64,000 nucleotides of DNA from Ampelomyces quisqualis (Eukaryota > Ascomycota > Dothideomycetes > Pleosporales > Phaeosphaeriaceae), in the NCBI GenBank assembly GCA_018398575.1, contig JAGTXZ010000010.1:2728001-2792000 (forward strand). Reading direction: 5' to 3'. A model generated the notes under the pieces. It was given only the letters and a program-made list of their open reading frames with translations, was not told the origin of the DNA and did not search any database. Shown here in pieces: positions 10,883 to 22,480 of this stretch. Each line of letters begins with the position of its first letter. The stretch's first letter is position 1. The translations under genes and the position numbers were made by a program.

Positions 10883-11120
10883 CGTTAGGAAAACACAACG
10901 TTAGCGACATCTGCGATATTAGTAATACTGTTAACACAACTGTACTGCTAGCTACCAGATGGTTCTTAACTGTGCTCTGCTGTGCTAAGTAACAATAGCA
11001 ATGCCTAGCATACTATTATTAGCAGCTTAGTTTATAGAACTTTTTTGCAAAATAGTTTATAGTTCTTGTGTTTAATATAGCTTTGCACTGTCTGTATAAC
11101 TGTGTTGCTAGTTAGCAGCC
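10883..11120. other. Left end of the 16.5 kb unit
   Basis: The first 60 bases show a 9-base rhythm (GTTAGCGAC, ATCTGCGAT, ATTAGTAAT, ACTGTTAAC; clearer in copy 3 at 45146-45190). On the minus strand this would read as repeated Val-Ala-Asn. The end of ORF-X may reach into this segment; the stop cannot be placed because RIP stops are indistinguishable from a real one. A small unmutated island at about 10963-10976 (CTACCAGATGGTTC) retains CCA and TGG. Confidence 0.5.
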
Positions 11121-14100
11121 TGTCTTTAACTATGCCTAACTGTAGTTTAAGTCTAAGGCAATCTCTTTAATAGTGCTGTTACTTAGTTTAGGTTTTGCTG
11201 CAAATCTACACTATTCTTGCGCTTTAAATTAATTTTGCGTTACGTCTATGTATATACTTCTTTTGTAATACTTTTTGCATTCTTGTACTCTTAGGACTAG
11301 GCTATGTATCTACTTAAGCGTTTTTTATTTTACAGCTTTGCACAGTAGTGTACTGTACTCTGCAGTTCTACTGCTTAATTTACCTAATTTACACTAGCCT
11401 CTTAAGCTTTATAGGGATTTCCTTATTATAATTCTACTTAATCTCTTCTTCTTTTGTTGTTACACCTTGTAGACTACTGCGCAACAATATCTTTACGTTC
11501 TGCTTCTTTAGAACTTTTGTTTCTAGATTGCTTTCTAGGTTATACAGAATAATGCTCTTGTACACGTCTGCTAGCTAGCCTAGTTAATATACTCTAAATA
11601 TAAATTAGTCTTAGGTGCCCTGTTTGTCTTAAGGCTCTGCAATTATAACCTTATTTGCCTTAATTAGCGTAATAGCTTCTGCAAACGCTATTAACGCTAC
11701 TAAAATAAATGTTAAGTCTAGGTCCCTCTATTTTGCTAACATAGCGTCTATTTTAGACTTTAGCATTCCTCTTCTTAGTAGAAGAACTACATCTTTGCCA
11801 AATTTTTTTTAAAGCCCTATCTAGAGCACTAGTTGCACACATAGTTTGTATAAGCTAATAAGGATTTTGGCCTAAACGTTGCGTAGTACTGTTTAATTAT
11901 CTGCTAGGCCTCTCTAATTAGGATTAGGTCTAGTTTCAACATAGGTCCTTTTAGCTTCTAGCTTAATTGCCTTGTACTTTGCACTATATGCAAGTAGCAA
12001 GTTAAAGTTATTAGCAAATATTTCTTTGTCTAGCTGCTAGAAGTGCTGTTAGATATGCGTTAATATAAACTACTTAGTTTTCTTGCTTCCTTTGCTTTTA
12101 AACAGCGCAGCCTTAAGCTAGGCTAGCATTAAGAATGTTGTAATACTTTGTATTTTAGCGCAGTTAAATATATATATGCTCTTAGCTTCTACGCTGTTTA
12201 GCTCTTTTTATTATAGTACTATCTTATATCTTGTTGTTGCGTTAGCTATAAGCAATTAGAAGTTGTCTGTTTAGCATAGCTAGTAGAACGTTAGAAAGTT
12301 GCCTTTAATGCCTAAAATCTTCTAGCTCTATAGGTCTTACGTAACTAGAGTTTAACGTAGTATAAACCTTGCTGTAATCTTCTCTCCTAACGCTATAAGC
12401 GCTATGTACTTAAGAGAATTAAGTACGTTTTTAACTCTTTCTTATGCCTTAGATAAGTAGGTGTCCTAGCCCTTTGCTATAACTAGGCCTAATATCTTTC
12501 TTATTTCTCTTGTATCTATAATTTTCTTAATACTTGCGTACATAAGGTTAGTAGTAGTAAACAGTTTAGAACTGTCTATATTATCCTTCTTGCCTGTAAG
12601 ATAGTGCTAGTTTAAGAAGTTCTTATTATCTTGCAGTCTACTAAGCGCTAAGAAGATAAAAATAAGTATCTTGTAGAGACCTTTCTCTATTAGTGTACCT
12701 AAGAGGGCCTAGGCCTTCTACTAATAACTATAGTTCTTAACTTAAATAGTCTTGTACAAGTTGCCTATAATAGTATTCTTAGATTTGCAGTTATAGAACT
12801 TATTAAAGATAATACGTTCTTATATTACTATGTAGCTAGGAATATTAAAGGCGTCTGTTGCGCTTACTTTGCTACCTCTTAATAATATTTTGCGTGTAGT
12901 TATAAGTCTTATAGTTTAGTATTTGTTAAGTACGCGTTTTACTAATGTTGTGTAGCTATATATAATTATAAATTAGCTAGCAGATAGTGCTAGACAGTGC
13001 GTAGTTGCACTTGAGTAGACTTTTAATATATAGCGTTCTTAGATATACTACAAAACTGTCTTTACATACTTCTTACTATCCTTTATAAATTTGCGTAGTA
13101 GAACGTTTTAGTTAAACGCTGTAAGGTGCTATTTAACTTATAGATTAATCTTTATCTCTATTTCTTTATCTGCTGTTAGTGCGCTTATACTCTGTAGAGG
13201 AGTATTATCTATAAAGCAGATATAGAGCGTAAGAAGGTCTTTTAGGTTGCACTATTTAGATTTGCGGAGGCCTATAGTAATAATTTTAGCCTTCTATGCA
13301 GCTAGTATACAGCTCTATCTGCTTACTATAGATGCTGCTAACTATAGCTCTTCTAGCATTAAAGGGTTTTTTTTGCATGTATATAAGAATGTCTGTTAGT
13401 CTGTTATAGAGCACTATTCTTAACTGTTGTCTTTAGCTCTATATTAACTAGTTTTATTCTTTAATTAGTCTTCTTGCACTTTAGTCTAGTTCTTAAAGTG
13501 CGTATGCCCTATAATTATTATAAGTACAGCTAATCTTATTTTTTCTATACCTATTATGTTCCTAAATATACTGCTATTGTCTAAAGATAGCTCTTTTTTG
13601 TAAAGTATATAGGCTTCTGTTAGTTAGTATACTATAAATAAGACTGTTAGTCTCTATAATAAATGTAGTATTATAGGCGCGTTATCCTTAAAGTCTTCTA
13701 GTAGAAATCTAAAGAAGTTAGCTGCTTTCTACTATTTATCCTCTTAGCAGTGTTCTATTACTACTCTAATTTAAGCTTGCAGTTTATCTGCTGTTCTATC
13801 TTACGTATTAGTTGCGTAGATTATAGGTATAGGCTCTCTATAGTATACTTACCTTGCGTTTAGTAAGGCTTAGAGCTGCAGCCTTTCTTTTAACGCAAGT
13901 TGTTTTGCTAACTAGAGCTCTTTATTCTTATCTTTGTTACCTTTATTATACTCTTCTTATTCTTCTTTACTACTAGAGTAAGCATCTTCCTCTAGCAACC
14001 TCTGTTATTTTTCTGTAGCACTCTTATATTTCTGTCTAGGTATAGTAATTAGCGTAGATGTTGCGTTGTTTTGTGTTTGCGCAGCATCTTTATTTCTACT

Positions 14101-15364
14101 TTCTTTTACTTTCTTTGTAGTGCTGTTGTTCTGCTCTTTTAGGCGCTTAATTTTAGTAGTTAGGGTCTTAATGCGTATGTCTAGGCTGTTATCCTTCTTC
14201 TTCTTGCCCCTGCTCTATCTGTTAAATCGTTTGCTACTATTTGCTTTAGGTCCTATTAATAGTTTGTAGGCTAGGTCTGCTAGCGCTCTTGTTATCTTTT
14301 ATTATTTATAGTTATTGTCTTTAGTGTTATTATTAAGCTCTAAGTAGAGGCGCCTTTACCTCTTGTTTCTAGTAGCACCTACTAGGTTTATAATGTTGCT
14401 GTTGCTGCCTAAAGTAAAGTGCACTATATTATGTAGTTAGCTATTGTTATTTGTATACTATTCTAAGTTGTATTACTACTAGGCTTAACTTTGTCTTGTA
14501 CTAGAGTCTAGTATTTAATTGTAACGCTCTTAAGGCTTCTTATCTTAACGTGTAAGTTAACAGTTATAGCTAGATTGTTATTATTAGTAACTAGGCGCAG
14601 CGCTAACGCGTTAAATATCTTTAAAGTCCTAACTATATACTAGTTTATAAATTTTAGTTGCAACAGGTATTTAACAAGTACACTATATTTAAGATGTTAT
14701 AGCTTTATCTTAAAGTTGCTATCTTTAAGCTGCTGTTAACGTACAGCTATTATTAGCCTTAAAAGTAAGAAGGTCTAGGCAGTTTAACAATATACGCTGT
14801 CTATAATATAGACATTAACGTTGTTAAGTAATAGTTTAGTTATTATTATAGTAAGGCCTATTAGCTAGGTTACTAAAGCAGCAGAAGAACTTAAGACTAC
14901 TAATACTAACTGTGTATGTTCTAGTTCTAAGTTTGCAGGCGTTAGCTATCTTTCTGTGTGTTTAGCTTTAACTTTGTTGCTGTAGTCTTAAATTTCTAAG
15001 ATTATCTTCTTCTATACAGCGCTAGCTGTTACTTTATAGAATTTCCTTAGTATGCTACTATTAGTTAGTTAGGGGCATGTAGTATACTTAAGCTATTTAT
15101 CTGTTATTAGGCTACGCATTATCTTTAGGTAGTTAGCCTGTAAGTATACCTGTTTAATCTTGTTATATATGTTCTTATACTAGATAAAATCTGTTATCTC
15201 TTTAACCTATATGCGCTAGTCTACTATATTAATATTATAGCCTATTTTTACAATTGCCTGCAATACGTTATTAGTAGTTATTGTCTTTGTATTGCTTATA
15301 TACTATTTATTTAATTAAGGTAGCTACTACTTATACTTATTATTGCAATCCTATAACGCGTGCA
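10990..15364 (-). pseudogene. ORF-X: large frame of unknown function, copy 1
   Basis: One minus-strand frame of about 1450 codons is readable through RIP stops. The proposed start is ATG at 15364-15362 (MHALQDCNNKYK); copy 2 keeps this ATG at 33512 and copy 3 has ATA. N-terminal part: RIQVKEITDFIQYKNIYNKI. A lysine-rich, coiled-coil or nuclear-localisation-like patch lies at about 14070-14230 (GKKKKDNSLDIRIKTL, KIKRLKEQNN). A Gln/Glu-rich helical stretch follows (QLALKERLQLQALLNAR near 13860-13900). Recognisable text continues to about 11000 (for example KIFNALALRLVTN, SKVSATDAFNIPSYIVI, IRKILGLVIAKG). I recognise no family: no GKT Walker motif, RT or DDE signature is visible. It lies upstream of, and in the same direction as, the pogo-like gene, so it may be an accessory protein of the element. 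Confidence 0.5.
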
Positions 15365-15369
15365 TTATA

Positions 15370-16130
15370 CAATATATTACGCGTAATAGTTAAGAATAGT
15401 GTAGGTAAGTGCAAGAATAGTAGAATAGCTACAGCTTAGTTAGCGTGTATAAGTATACTTGTATTATATACTTACTTGTAATAGTGTTATAATATACAGC
15501 GTAGTGTAGTAAACGTAACATAGAAAATTATATATATTTGTGTTGCAGCACTATTATTATTATTATATAGTTATAGTGCGTTTATAGTAGTAACGCAGCA
15601 TTATATAGTTGTAGTAGTAAGTTAAATTATAGATGCAGGTAAAAGTAAGTAGGGTTTTGTCCTAGCATTATATAGCCTCTTACCTAGCGCTAATGCGTTG
15701 TGTTATGTCTTTAAGGTAAGTAAAAGTGTATTCTAAGAAAGCGCCTCTTACTGCGTGTTATTCTTAGTGTAGCACTATATAGTACTGTATAGCACTATGT
15801 AGTACTAAGTAAAATTCTTACTTCTTAGTTTTTTGTATTATAGTATAGGCAACTTACCTCTTGTATATTATAGTAGTAGTACTCTCTTTAGTCTAGTAAG
15901 TAAACTTAGCTAAACCTACTAGTGCTATTATAGTAGACAGGTCTACTATACAGTACTATAGGACACTGTGTAGTACTAAGTAAAATTCTTACTTTCTATG
16001 TTTTTGTATTATAATGTAAGTAACTTACCTCTTGTATATTATGTTAGTAGCACTCTCTTTAGTCTAGCAGGCAAACTTAGCTAAACCTACTAGTGCTATT
16101 GTAGTAGACAGGTTATATAACAAGGCTGCG
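15370..16130. repeat. Spacer with duplicated 171 bp segment, copy 1
   Basis: Non-coding spacer between ORF-X and the pogo-like gene. Two tandem copies of a 171 bp unit start at 15801 and 15972 (AGTACTAAGTAAAATTCTTA...AGTAGACAGGT). Just before them a short AGCACTATATAGTACTGT motif recurs. Copy 3 also has two units; copy 2 has one. The 5' half (15370-15790) contains (A/T)-rich direct and inverted motifs but no frame. Confidence 0.75.
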
Positions 16131-16149
16131 TTAGAACATTTAAGTTGTA

Positions 16150-18720
16150 TACTAGCGTCTAGCAGTTTACGTAGAATTATAAGAAAGTTTTTTATACGTC
16201 TATAGTTCTGTTAGCAAAGAAAGCTATCTATTGCCTTCTATTTCTTTACACTATATTGTTCTATTGTAATTCTATATTATCTGTTAGTGTATCTAACGCC
16301 CTAGACTGTGTGCTATTAGCATAGATAGTAGTTAACAGATCTCTATAGTGTACGTAGCTTACAGCTAGCAAGAAAGTGTATAGCAGCCTGCTTCTGTTAT
16401 GCATTTTAACGTTAGTTTAAGACGTTTATGTTTTTAACTAAATAATTCTGCTCTACGTTCTATAGATTTATTTGTAAGAAGATTAGTTTCCTCTTTTTGC
16501 TACTAAGTTTACTATTAATATAGTAGTATTTCTTTGTTTAGGTATTCTCTTTTAGCATTAGCAACTAATGTTGCAAATTGTGTAGTATATAGTATCTTAT
16601 AAAGAATACTATTATTGTCTATTATCTTATGTTCTTGTATAATAGCCTTGTCTCTTATTAACATATCTTGCAGTATAGTGTCTCTGCTTAGTGCTAGTAT
16701 GCTAGAGTGCTTAACTTCCTACGCTGCTGTCCTGCCTAGATGTTACTATGCGTGTATAATTTCTTAACAACCCTGCTCTTTTAGTTGCATAGATTGTGTA
16801 CTACTACTTTAGATTATTAATCTAGTCTTTAGCTAAATATAGTTAGTGCTAGGTAATTATTCTTTAATTTTAGTATTTGCTAGGCTAATGTTGTCTAGTT
16901 ATTTTAGTTAATGCGCTAGCTAAAATACTAGAGATTGTAGGCTCTGTAAGATAATTTGTGCAATAGCTATTCTTGTTCTAGTTAAGTATAGTATTGTTAC
17001 ACTTTTCTAACTATAACTATACTATAATATTGCTCTTAGTTTTTACGCTTACAGATAGCCTAGCGTTGTCTTATTTTAGGTATATAGCATTCTTGTGTTT
17101 ATATTAGCGCAGTCTTACTACTTAGTTGCGTATATCTTTTTAGCGTCTGTCTTATAGCTCTATAGCTATTTATTTTATAGTTGCCTGTTGCAGTGCTTCT
17201 AGCTTGTTAATATATTGCCTATTGTTTGTAGTAAACTCTTGCTAACCTATATATACCTATAGTTAATCTATTATATCTATTGCTTTGTAGTGTAATAGTC
17301 TAGAGAGCAATAGTACCTTACAGTTCTTTTCTATCTTATTTAGGCTGTATATTGCGACAATATAGTCTTAGAAGTAAGCTAGATCTTTGTAGTTAGAATT
17401 GCGCTCTTTAGGTAACTTAATAAAGCTCTTAACGTCTATACTATTAACAACGCGTATGTCTTTAAGCTAGTTAACTAAATTGTTAAGCTTATAGTAGGTC
17501 TTTTAGAAGTTAGCTATACATAGCTATAGGCTGTAGTACATGTTTAGATATATTAAGATCTGCTAGCTACTGCATATAGTCTTAGCTCTTATCTTGTTAT
17601 ACTACGCGTAACATCTCTAGCAAATAGTGTAGATAACATCTATTGTTTTAGTAAGATGTTTGCCTATTATACTTTTCTCTACTACAAAGTGTAAGAAATA
17701 GGCGCAGACTTTAGCCTTCTATGCGCAGGTAATACCTTAGTCTATTAGTTAGTATAATGTTGTGCTACCTACAGGCAGGAATATAACTCTATTGTATTAG
17801 TAAGTATTATAACCTCTATTGCTATAATAAGCTTGCAGTATATTAACACTGTATATACTAAACGTTCTATAGTAATTAGCAGCTTATCTAAAGCTTAGCT
17901 ACTGCGTGTTTGTAAGGTAGGAACCTGTTAATTAGTAATAATACTTGTCTGTTTATACAGTTATTAAACTATTTTAGCTATTCTAGCATAATGTTAGTGT
18001 CTATTTAGGTAGAATTATTATTCTAATAGATACAACTAAGACTAGAGATATTTAGGTTCTTCTTACTGTCTATATAAGTTATGTAGATTAAGAATTCTAT
18101 AAACTATAGAGGCACTTAGTCTAAGCTATCTATGTTTATATACAGCACACTAGTTATATACTCTTTATCTAGTCTAGGTCTAGCTTTTAGATTGTCTGCT
18201 AACGTGTATTAGAGTAACTGTTTCTAGTACATGCTAGCCTTATCTATATTATATAAATTCTTAGGCGCGTATCTACTTACTACGTTGCAAATCTCTTCTA
18301 TTATAAGCTTAGTGTCTTTAACTGTTATACTGCTATAGTTACCTACTATTTTTGCAAACTATTTATATAACTGCATGCTGTGTTATTGTTTATACATAGT
18401 AAGCTATCTGTTATTAAACTCTAGTATTTTGCAGCTATTGTATTTAGGCAGCTGTTGCCAAAGTTAACGTGTAGTTTTGCAAATTATGTTATTAGTAATA
18501 TTAACACAGGCTGCCTGTAACTCTATATACTAGTTATTTAGAGCTGCCTTAAGAGTTTTCTATTGCGGACGCCTATTGTGCGCGTAGTTATAGCTAGTGT
18601 ATTTAGTTTTATTACTGTCTAGGTATTCTTGTGTTATTAGAAGAATATTAGTTATATTATTTAGTTGTATATAGTAGCAAAAGGCTCTAGTAGCCTATAT
18701 AGTAAGTTGTTGTAGTGTTA
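16150..18720 (-). pseudogene. Pogo/Tigger-like DDE transposase, copy 1
   Basis: Cut-and-paste transposase of the Tc1/mariner superfamily, pogo branch (CENP-B-type DNA-binding domain plus DDE_1 core). N-terminal text: LLITQEYLDSNKTKYTSYNY near 18600-18640, then the CENP-B-like part (ACVNITNNIICKTTR, stop, LWQQLPKYNSCKILEFNNR at about 18425-18515). Core: SRYAPKNLYNIDKASMY near 18225-18275 (canonical NMDET, first Asp kept at about 18240), LADNLKARPRLDKEYITSVL, and LLLINRFLPYKHAVA at about 17890-17935. There the second catalytic Asp reads Asn (AAC) in all three copies, the product expected from TGA to TAA. The third Asp lies in LYQLIDQ-type text near 17735-17755. C-terminal region: VVNSIDVKSFIKLPKERN near 17410-17460. 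The 3' end near 16150 is uncertain. Confidence 0.8.
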
Positions 18721-19070
18721 AATATAAAAACAATACCTTATATTTATAAACCTTAACACGTTCTGTAATAGTTTAAGTATAACTATGTTGCTAGTTAGGC
18801 GTTAGACCTTAACTTATCTATAAACTAGGTAATGTAGGCTTAATGTTGTAGTAGTAGAATAACTGTAGAAACTAGATGTATTTACAATAAGCAATCTACT
18901 ATCTAATATAGTAAAGATAATATACTTGCGCATACTAATACTCTAGTAGCTACTTATAGTATTTAATATAAAACAAAATCTAAACTTAGCCTTAAACTTA
19001 TACTAGTATTATTGTAGCACTAATTAGTTGCTTTAAGTGCTTATTGTACTAGATAGCTTACAATTAACGC
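18721..19070. other. Upstream flank of pogo-like gene, copy 1
   Basis: About 350 bp with no recognised frame on either strand. It may include the promoter and first codons of the minus-strand transposase. The same sequence is present at 36960-37270 and 61130-61456. Confidence 0.4.
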
Positions 19071-19445
19071 TAATAGTACTCTCTAGTAGACAATAGTTAT
19101 AGATAGTGCAACGCAACTGTAGCTACTAGTTGTTAGAAGAGCCTGCTATAGTAGTAAGTCGCGTGCAGCACTAGTAGTAGTCTTTAGTAAATAACAGTTA
19201 CTAACAGTGCAACGCAACTATAGCTGCTAGTAGTTAGAAAAGCCTGCTGTAGTAGTAGGTTGCGTGCAGCACTAGTAGTATTCTCTAGTAGACAACAGTT
19301 ACTAACAGTGTAACATAACTGTAGCTACTAGTTATTAGAAAAGCCTGCTGCAGTAGTAGGTAGCGTGCAGCACTAGTAGTATTCTTTAGTAGATAACAGT
19401 TACTAATAGTGCAACGCGACTATAGCTGCTAGTTGTTAAAAGAGC
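19071..19445. repeat. 101 bp minisatellite, copy 1 (about 3.7 units)
   Basis: The anchor CTAGTAGT or its variant recurs at 19171, 19272 and 19373, giving an exact 101 bp period. Each unit contains GTGCAGCACTAGTAG, a CAACAGTTACTAACAGTGCAA-like block and AGAGCCTGCTGTAGTAGTAGG. Units differ by transitions. Array lengths in copies 2 and 3 are about 2.7 and 3.8 units. Confidence 0.9.
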
Positions 19446-19449
19446 CTAA

Positions 19450-20010
19450 TTGTAGAAATTAATGCGTTTAAAGTGTTTACTACCTTATATACTATACATA
19501 AGATTTATAAAGTATTACGCGTTACCTCTTGTGTATGTTCTTCTCTACTAAGCGTCTCTAAGACAAACAAATGTAGGCCTGTTGTTTTAATTTATATAGG
19601 TGTTCTTTAAAGTCTTAGTTGTGCCTACTAGCGTAGTAAGTATCCTTTTTGTTACTAGCTAGCAGCATCTTAGTATAGATAAGTTTAATGCGCGTAACTT
19701 CTTTGTGTTAATAGAAGTTCTTAAAGCTATAATAAAGCTTAGTAATAATAGAGGACTTAATGTTGTATAAGTTGTAGTTAGAATATCTTAATATCTAGAC
19801 GTTAGATTACTGCTTATAGAGTCTAATAGAAATGCATTGTATATAGTATAAGAGAAGTTACAGCTACTTAGGTAGGCTTTGCTATTAAAGAGCCTAATAA
19901 GAGTGTTAGGATAGAGATGTCCTAACAAACAACTGTAACTCTACGTTGTCCTTAATTTTCGCCTATAACAATATATAGACAAAAGCATGTAAATTGTAGT
20001 TATATCTCTA
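19450..20010 (-). pseudogene. Possible small frame, copy 1
   Basis: A minus-strand frame of about 170 to 180 codons with few stops, containing FNSKAYLSSCNFSYTIYNAF and LLDSISSNLTSRY. In copy 2 the matching piece at 37888-38082 is stop-free for 64 codons. It lies between the 101 bp and 147 bp arrays and upstream of the pogo-like gene. No family is recognised, and openness may be chance in Leu/Ser/Thr-rich AT-rich sequence. Confidence 0.25.
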
Positions 20011-20040
20011 ATATCTTCTAGTTACCTAACAGTATAAGAA

Positions 20041-20812
20041 TTGCGTTCTTAAGTTAGGCTAAGTTGTTAATGTGTATTATAGGATATAACAAAGTTATTG
20101 CAATAACAGCGCTCTTAAGTTAGGCTAAGTTATTAATGTGCACATTAGGATACTATTATAGCTATTGTTGTAAAGATCCTTGCTTTCAAACACACTATAA
20201 GGTATCTTAGTTAAGTAATAGTGTTGCAGGACATAGTAAAGTTGTTGCAATAATAGCGCTCTTAAGTTAGGCTAAGTTATTAATGTGCACATTAGGATGC
20301 TATTATAGCTATTGTTATAGAGATCCTTGCTTTTAAACACGCTATAAGGTATCTTAGTTAAGTAATAGTGTTGTAAGACATAACAAAGTTGTTGCAATAA
20401 TAGCGCTCTTAAGTTAGGCTAAGTTGTTAATGTGCGCATTAGAATACTATTGTAGCTGTTGTTATAGAGATCCTTGCTTTCAAACACGCTATAAGGTATC
20501 TTAGTTAAGTAATAGTGTTATAGAATATAACAAAGTTGTTGCAACAACAGCGCTTTTAAGTTAGGCTAAGTTGTTAATGTGCGCACTAAGATACTATTGT
20601 AGCTGTTGTTATAGAGATCCTTGCTTTTAAACACGCTATAAGGTATCTTAGTTAAGTAATAGTGTTGCAGGATATAATAAAGTTATTGTAATAACAGCGC
20701 TCTTAAGTTAGGCTAGGTTGTTAATGTGCGCTCTAGGATACTATTATAGCTGTTGTTGTAGAGATCCTTGTTGTTAAACACGTTATAAGGTATCTTAGTT
20801 AAGCTACAATAT
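20041..20812. repeat. 147 bp minisatellite, copy 1 (about 5.3 units)
   Basis: GCGCTCTTAAGTTAGGCTAA (with variants) starts at 20109, 20256, 20403, 20550 and 20697, an exact 147 bp period. A shortened 66 bp unit starts at 20043. Each unit ends with AAGGTATCTTAGTTAAG. TTTCAAACAC in the units at 20109 and 20403 appears as TTTTAAACAC in those at 20256 and 20550, a TCA-to-TTA change inside one array. Copy 2 has about 2.8 units and copy 3 one. Confidence 0.93.
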
Positions 20813-21091
20813 CTAAACAGCTACTAAAGGGTCTATTCAGGACATAAATTTGCTTTTATGCTAGTAGGCTAAGAAGTAGCGTAGGTGTAGTGCCAACAAT
20901 ATAGTAAAGCTTAGTTCTAGATTTTTAAACTACACAAACATATAGACGTAATAGGTATAGTTTTAGTTTTGTAAGAATAAAAATATAATAAAGGATTAAG
21001 TCTCTTAGACTTATAAGAAATATATATACAAAGACAGTAACATTAAATTAGAAGTACAAGTTACGTGTTAAGAAGCAGCTGTATACATAGG
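20813..21091. other. Unique spacer between the 147 and 134 bp arrays
   Basis: About 280 bp, shared by all three copies (38551-38820; 62541-62822). No frame or signal is recognised. Confidence 0.5.
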
Positions 21092-21540
21092 CACATAGGT
21101 AAATTTATCTTTAGTTTTAAGGTTAGGAAAGTATAAGAAGGCGTAAGTATATAATAGATAAAAATAACACTAGGTTCTGTATATGTTTTAACAAAAGACT
21201 GTTACCTTAATCCTAAGACTAGAGACACATAGGTAAATTTATCTCTAGTTTTAAGGTTAGGAAAGTGTAAGGAGGCGCAAGTGTATAATAGATAAAAATA
21301 ACACTAGGTTTTATGTATGTTTTAACAAAAGACTGTTACTTTAACCCTAAGACTAGAGACACATAGGTAAATTTATCTCTAGTTTTAAGGTTAGAGAAGT
21401 GTAAGGAGGCGCAAGTATATAATAGATAAAAATAACACTAGGTTCTGTGTATATTTTAATAAAAGACTGTTACCTTAACTCTAAGACTAGAGATACATAG
21501 GTAAATTTATCTCTAGTTTTAAGGTTAGGAAAACATATAT
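21092..21540. repeat. 134 bp minisatellite with long inverted repeat, copy 1 (about 3.3 units)
   Basis: CACATAGGTAAATTTATCT starts at 21092, 21226 and 21360, and TACATAGGTAAATTTATCT at 21494, an exact 134 bp period. At each unit junction TTAACCCTAAGACTAGAGA is followed after 16 bases by TCTCTAGTTTTAAGGTTAG, whose complement matches 16 of 19 positions, the rest being transitions. Each junction can therefore fold into a 19 bp stem with a 16 base loop. Copies 2 and 3 have about 4.5 and 2.3 units. Confidence 0.93.
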
Positions 21541-22480
21541 ATAGTAAGAGGCAAAGAGTAGCTAGCTAGCAAGGCTATTATATACTCTATTAGCGCTAAT
21601 AGTTTAAGAGCAAGCAGCACGTAGATGCGTTTAATATATAGTAGTTTGTTAACAGTCTTTGTTACTATTTAGCCCCTATTGTATTTGTATATTAGGGCAA
21701 GTTAGAATAGTAGTCTCTAGTAGACAACTGTTCTATACTATGCTAGAGAAAGAATATGAATTAGATCTGCAGGTATTTTAAAACTAGAAAAGATTAAATA
21801 TACTAGCTGCTTAGAACATTAGTTAACACTATATATAAATTATACTTATTATTTCTTACTGTTAAGTAATTACCTACGCCTATTACTAGTCTTACCTATA
21901 GTATATATAGTACACTATTCTACCTACTTCTATCTGTACTAAGCTTAGCTACCTTGGTACAGGTTGTATATTAGGCTGCTAGAGCTACTAGTCTATTTTT
22001 TTTATACTTTTAAACCTTGTACGTGTCTACTTGCAGGTATACTTACCTTTTTAGGTGTTTAGGTTCTACTATATATATTCTAAACGCGCAGTAACTTATT
22101 TATTCTAGGGTGTTAATATTTTTTAGTGTAAGGATTATTATTAATATTAATCTTTATTAAGCTATATTAGCTAGCCTAACTAATCTAGTTGTTAACAAGT
22201 AAGCTCTAGTGTAATAACGTAATAGTTGTTAGAGTAAGAAGAAATATTAAAGAAAAGAAAAATATTAGTTGTTGCGCCTATAACTATTAGCATAGTTCTG
22301 TACACAGGTTAGGTAACTGTTAGCTATAGTAGACTTTAGTAGACTACTATAGACAACAGACTGTGCAGCACAGAATAGATACTGCTAGTAACTACCTTAA
22401 CACTACGTAACTAATGTTAATACTATTTTTACACACTTAGTCTTCTTATATCTAAACTATACAGTTGTGTATAAACAAAT
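21541..22480. other. Non-coding region before the Plavaka-like gene, copy 1
   Basis: About 940 bp without a recognised frame. It holds T-rich and TATATA-containing stretches (for example 21890-21910), TTATTATTAATATTAAT at about 22125-22145, and a repeated TAGTAGACT motif near 22330-22345. It probably includes the promoter and 5' untranslated region of the plus-strand transposase, but RIP obscures any element. Confidence 0.45.

Noticed and set aside
14066..14269. Hydrophobic plus-strand open frame (also 32213-32458 and 56411-56656)
   Set aside because: It is the antisense of the lysine-rich patch of ORF-X; the apparent membrane segments arise from reading AAG/AAA codons backward.
19071..21540. 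CRISPR-like array
   Set aside because: Units are long contiguous tandem repeats without unique spacers, in a fungal transposon context.
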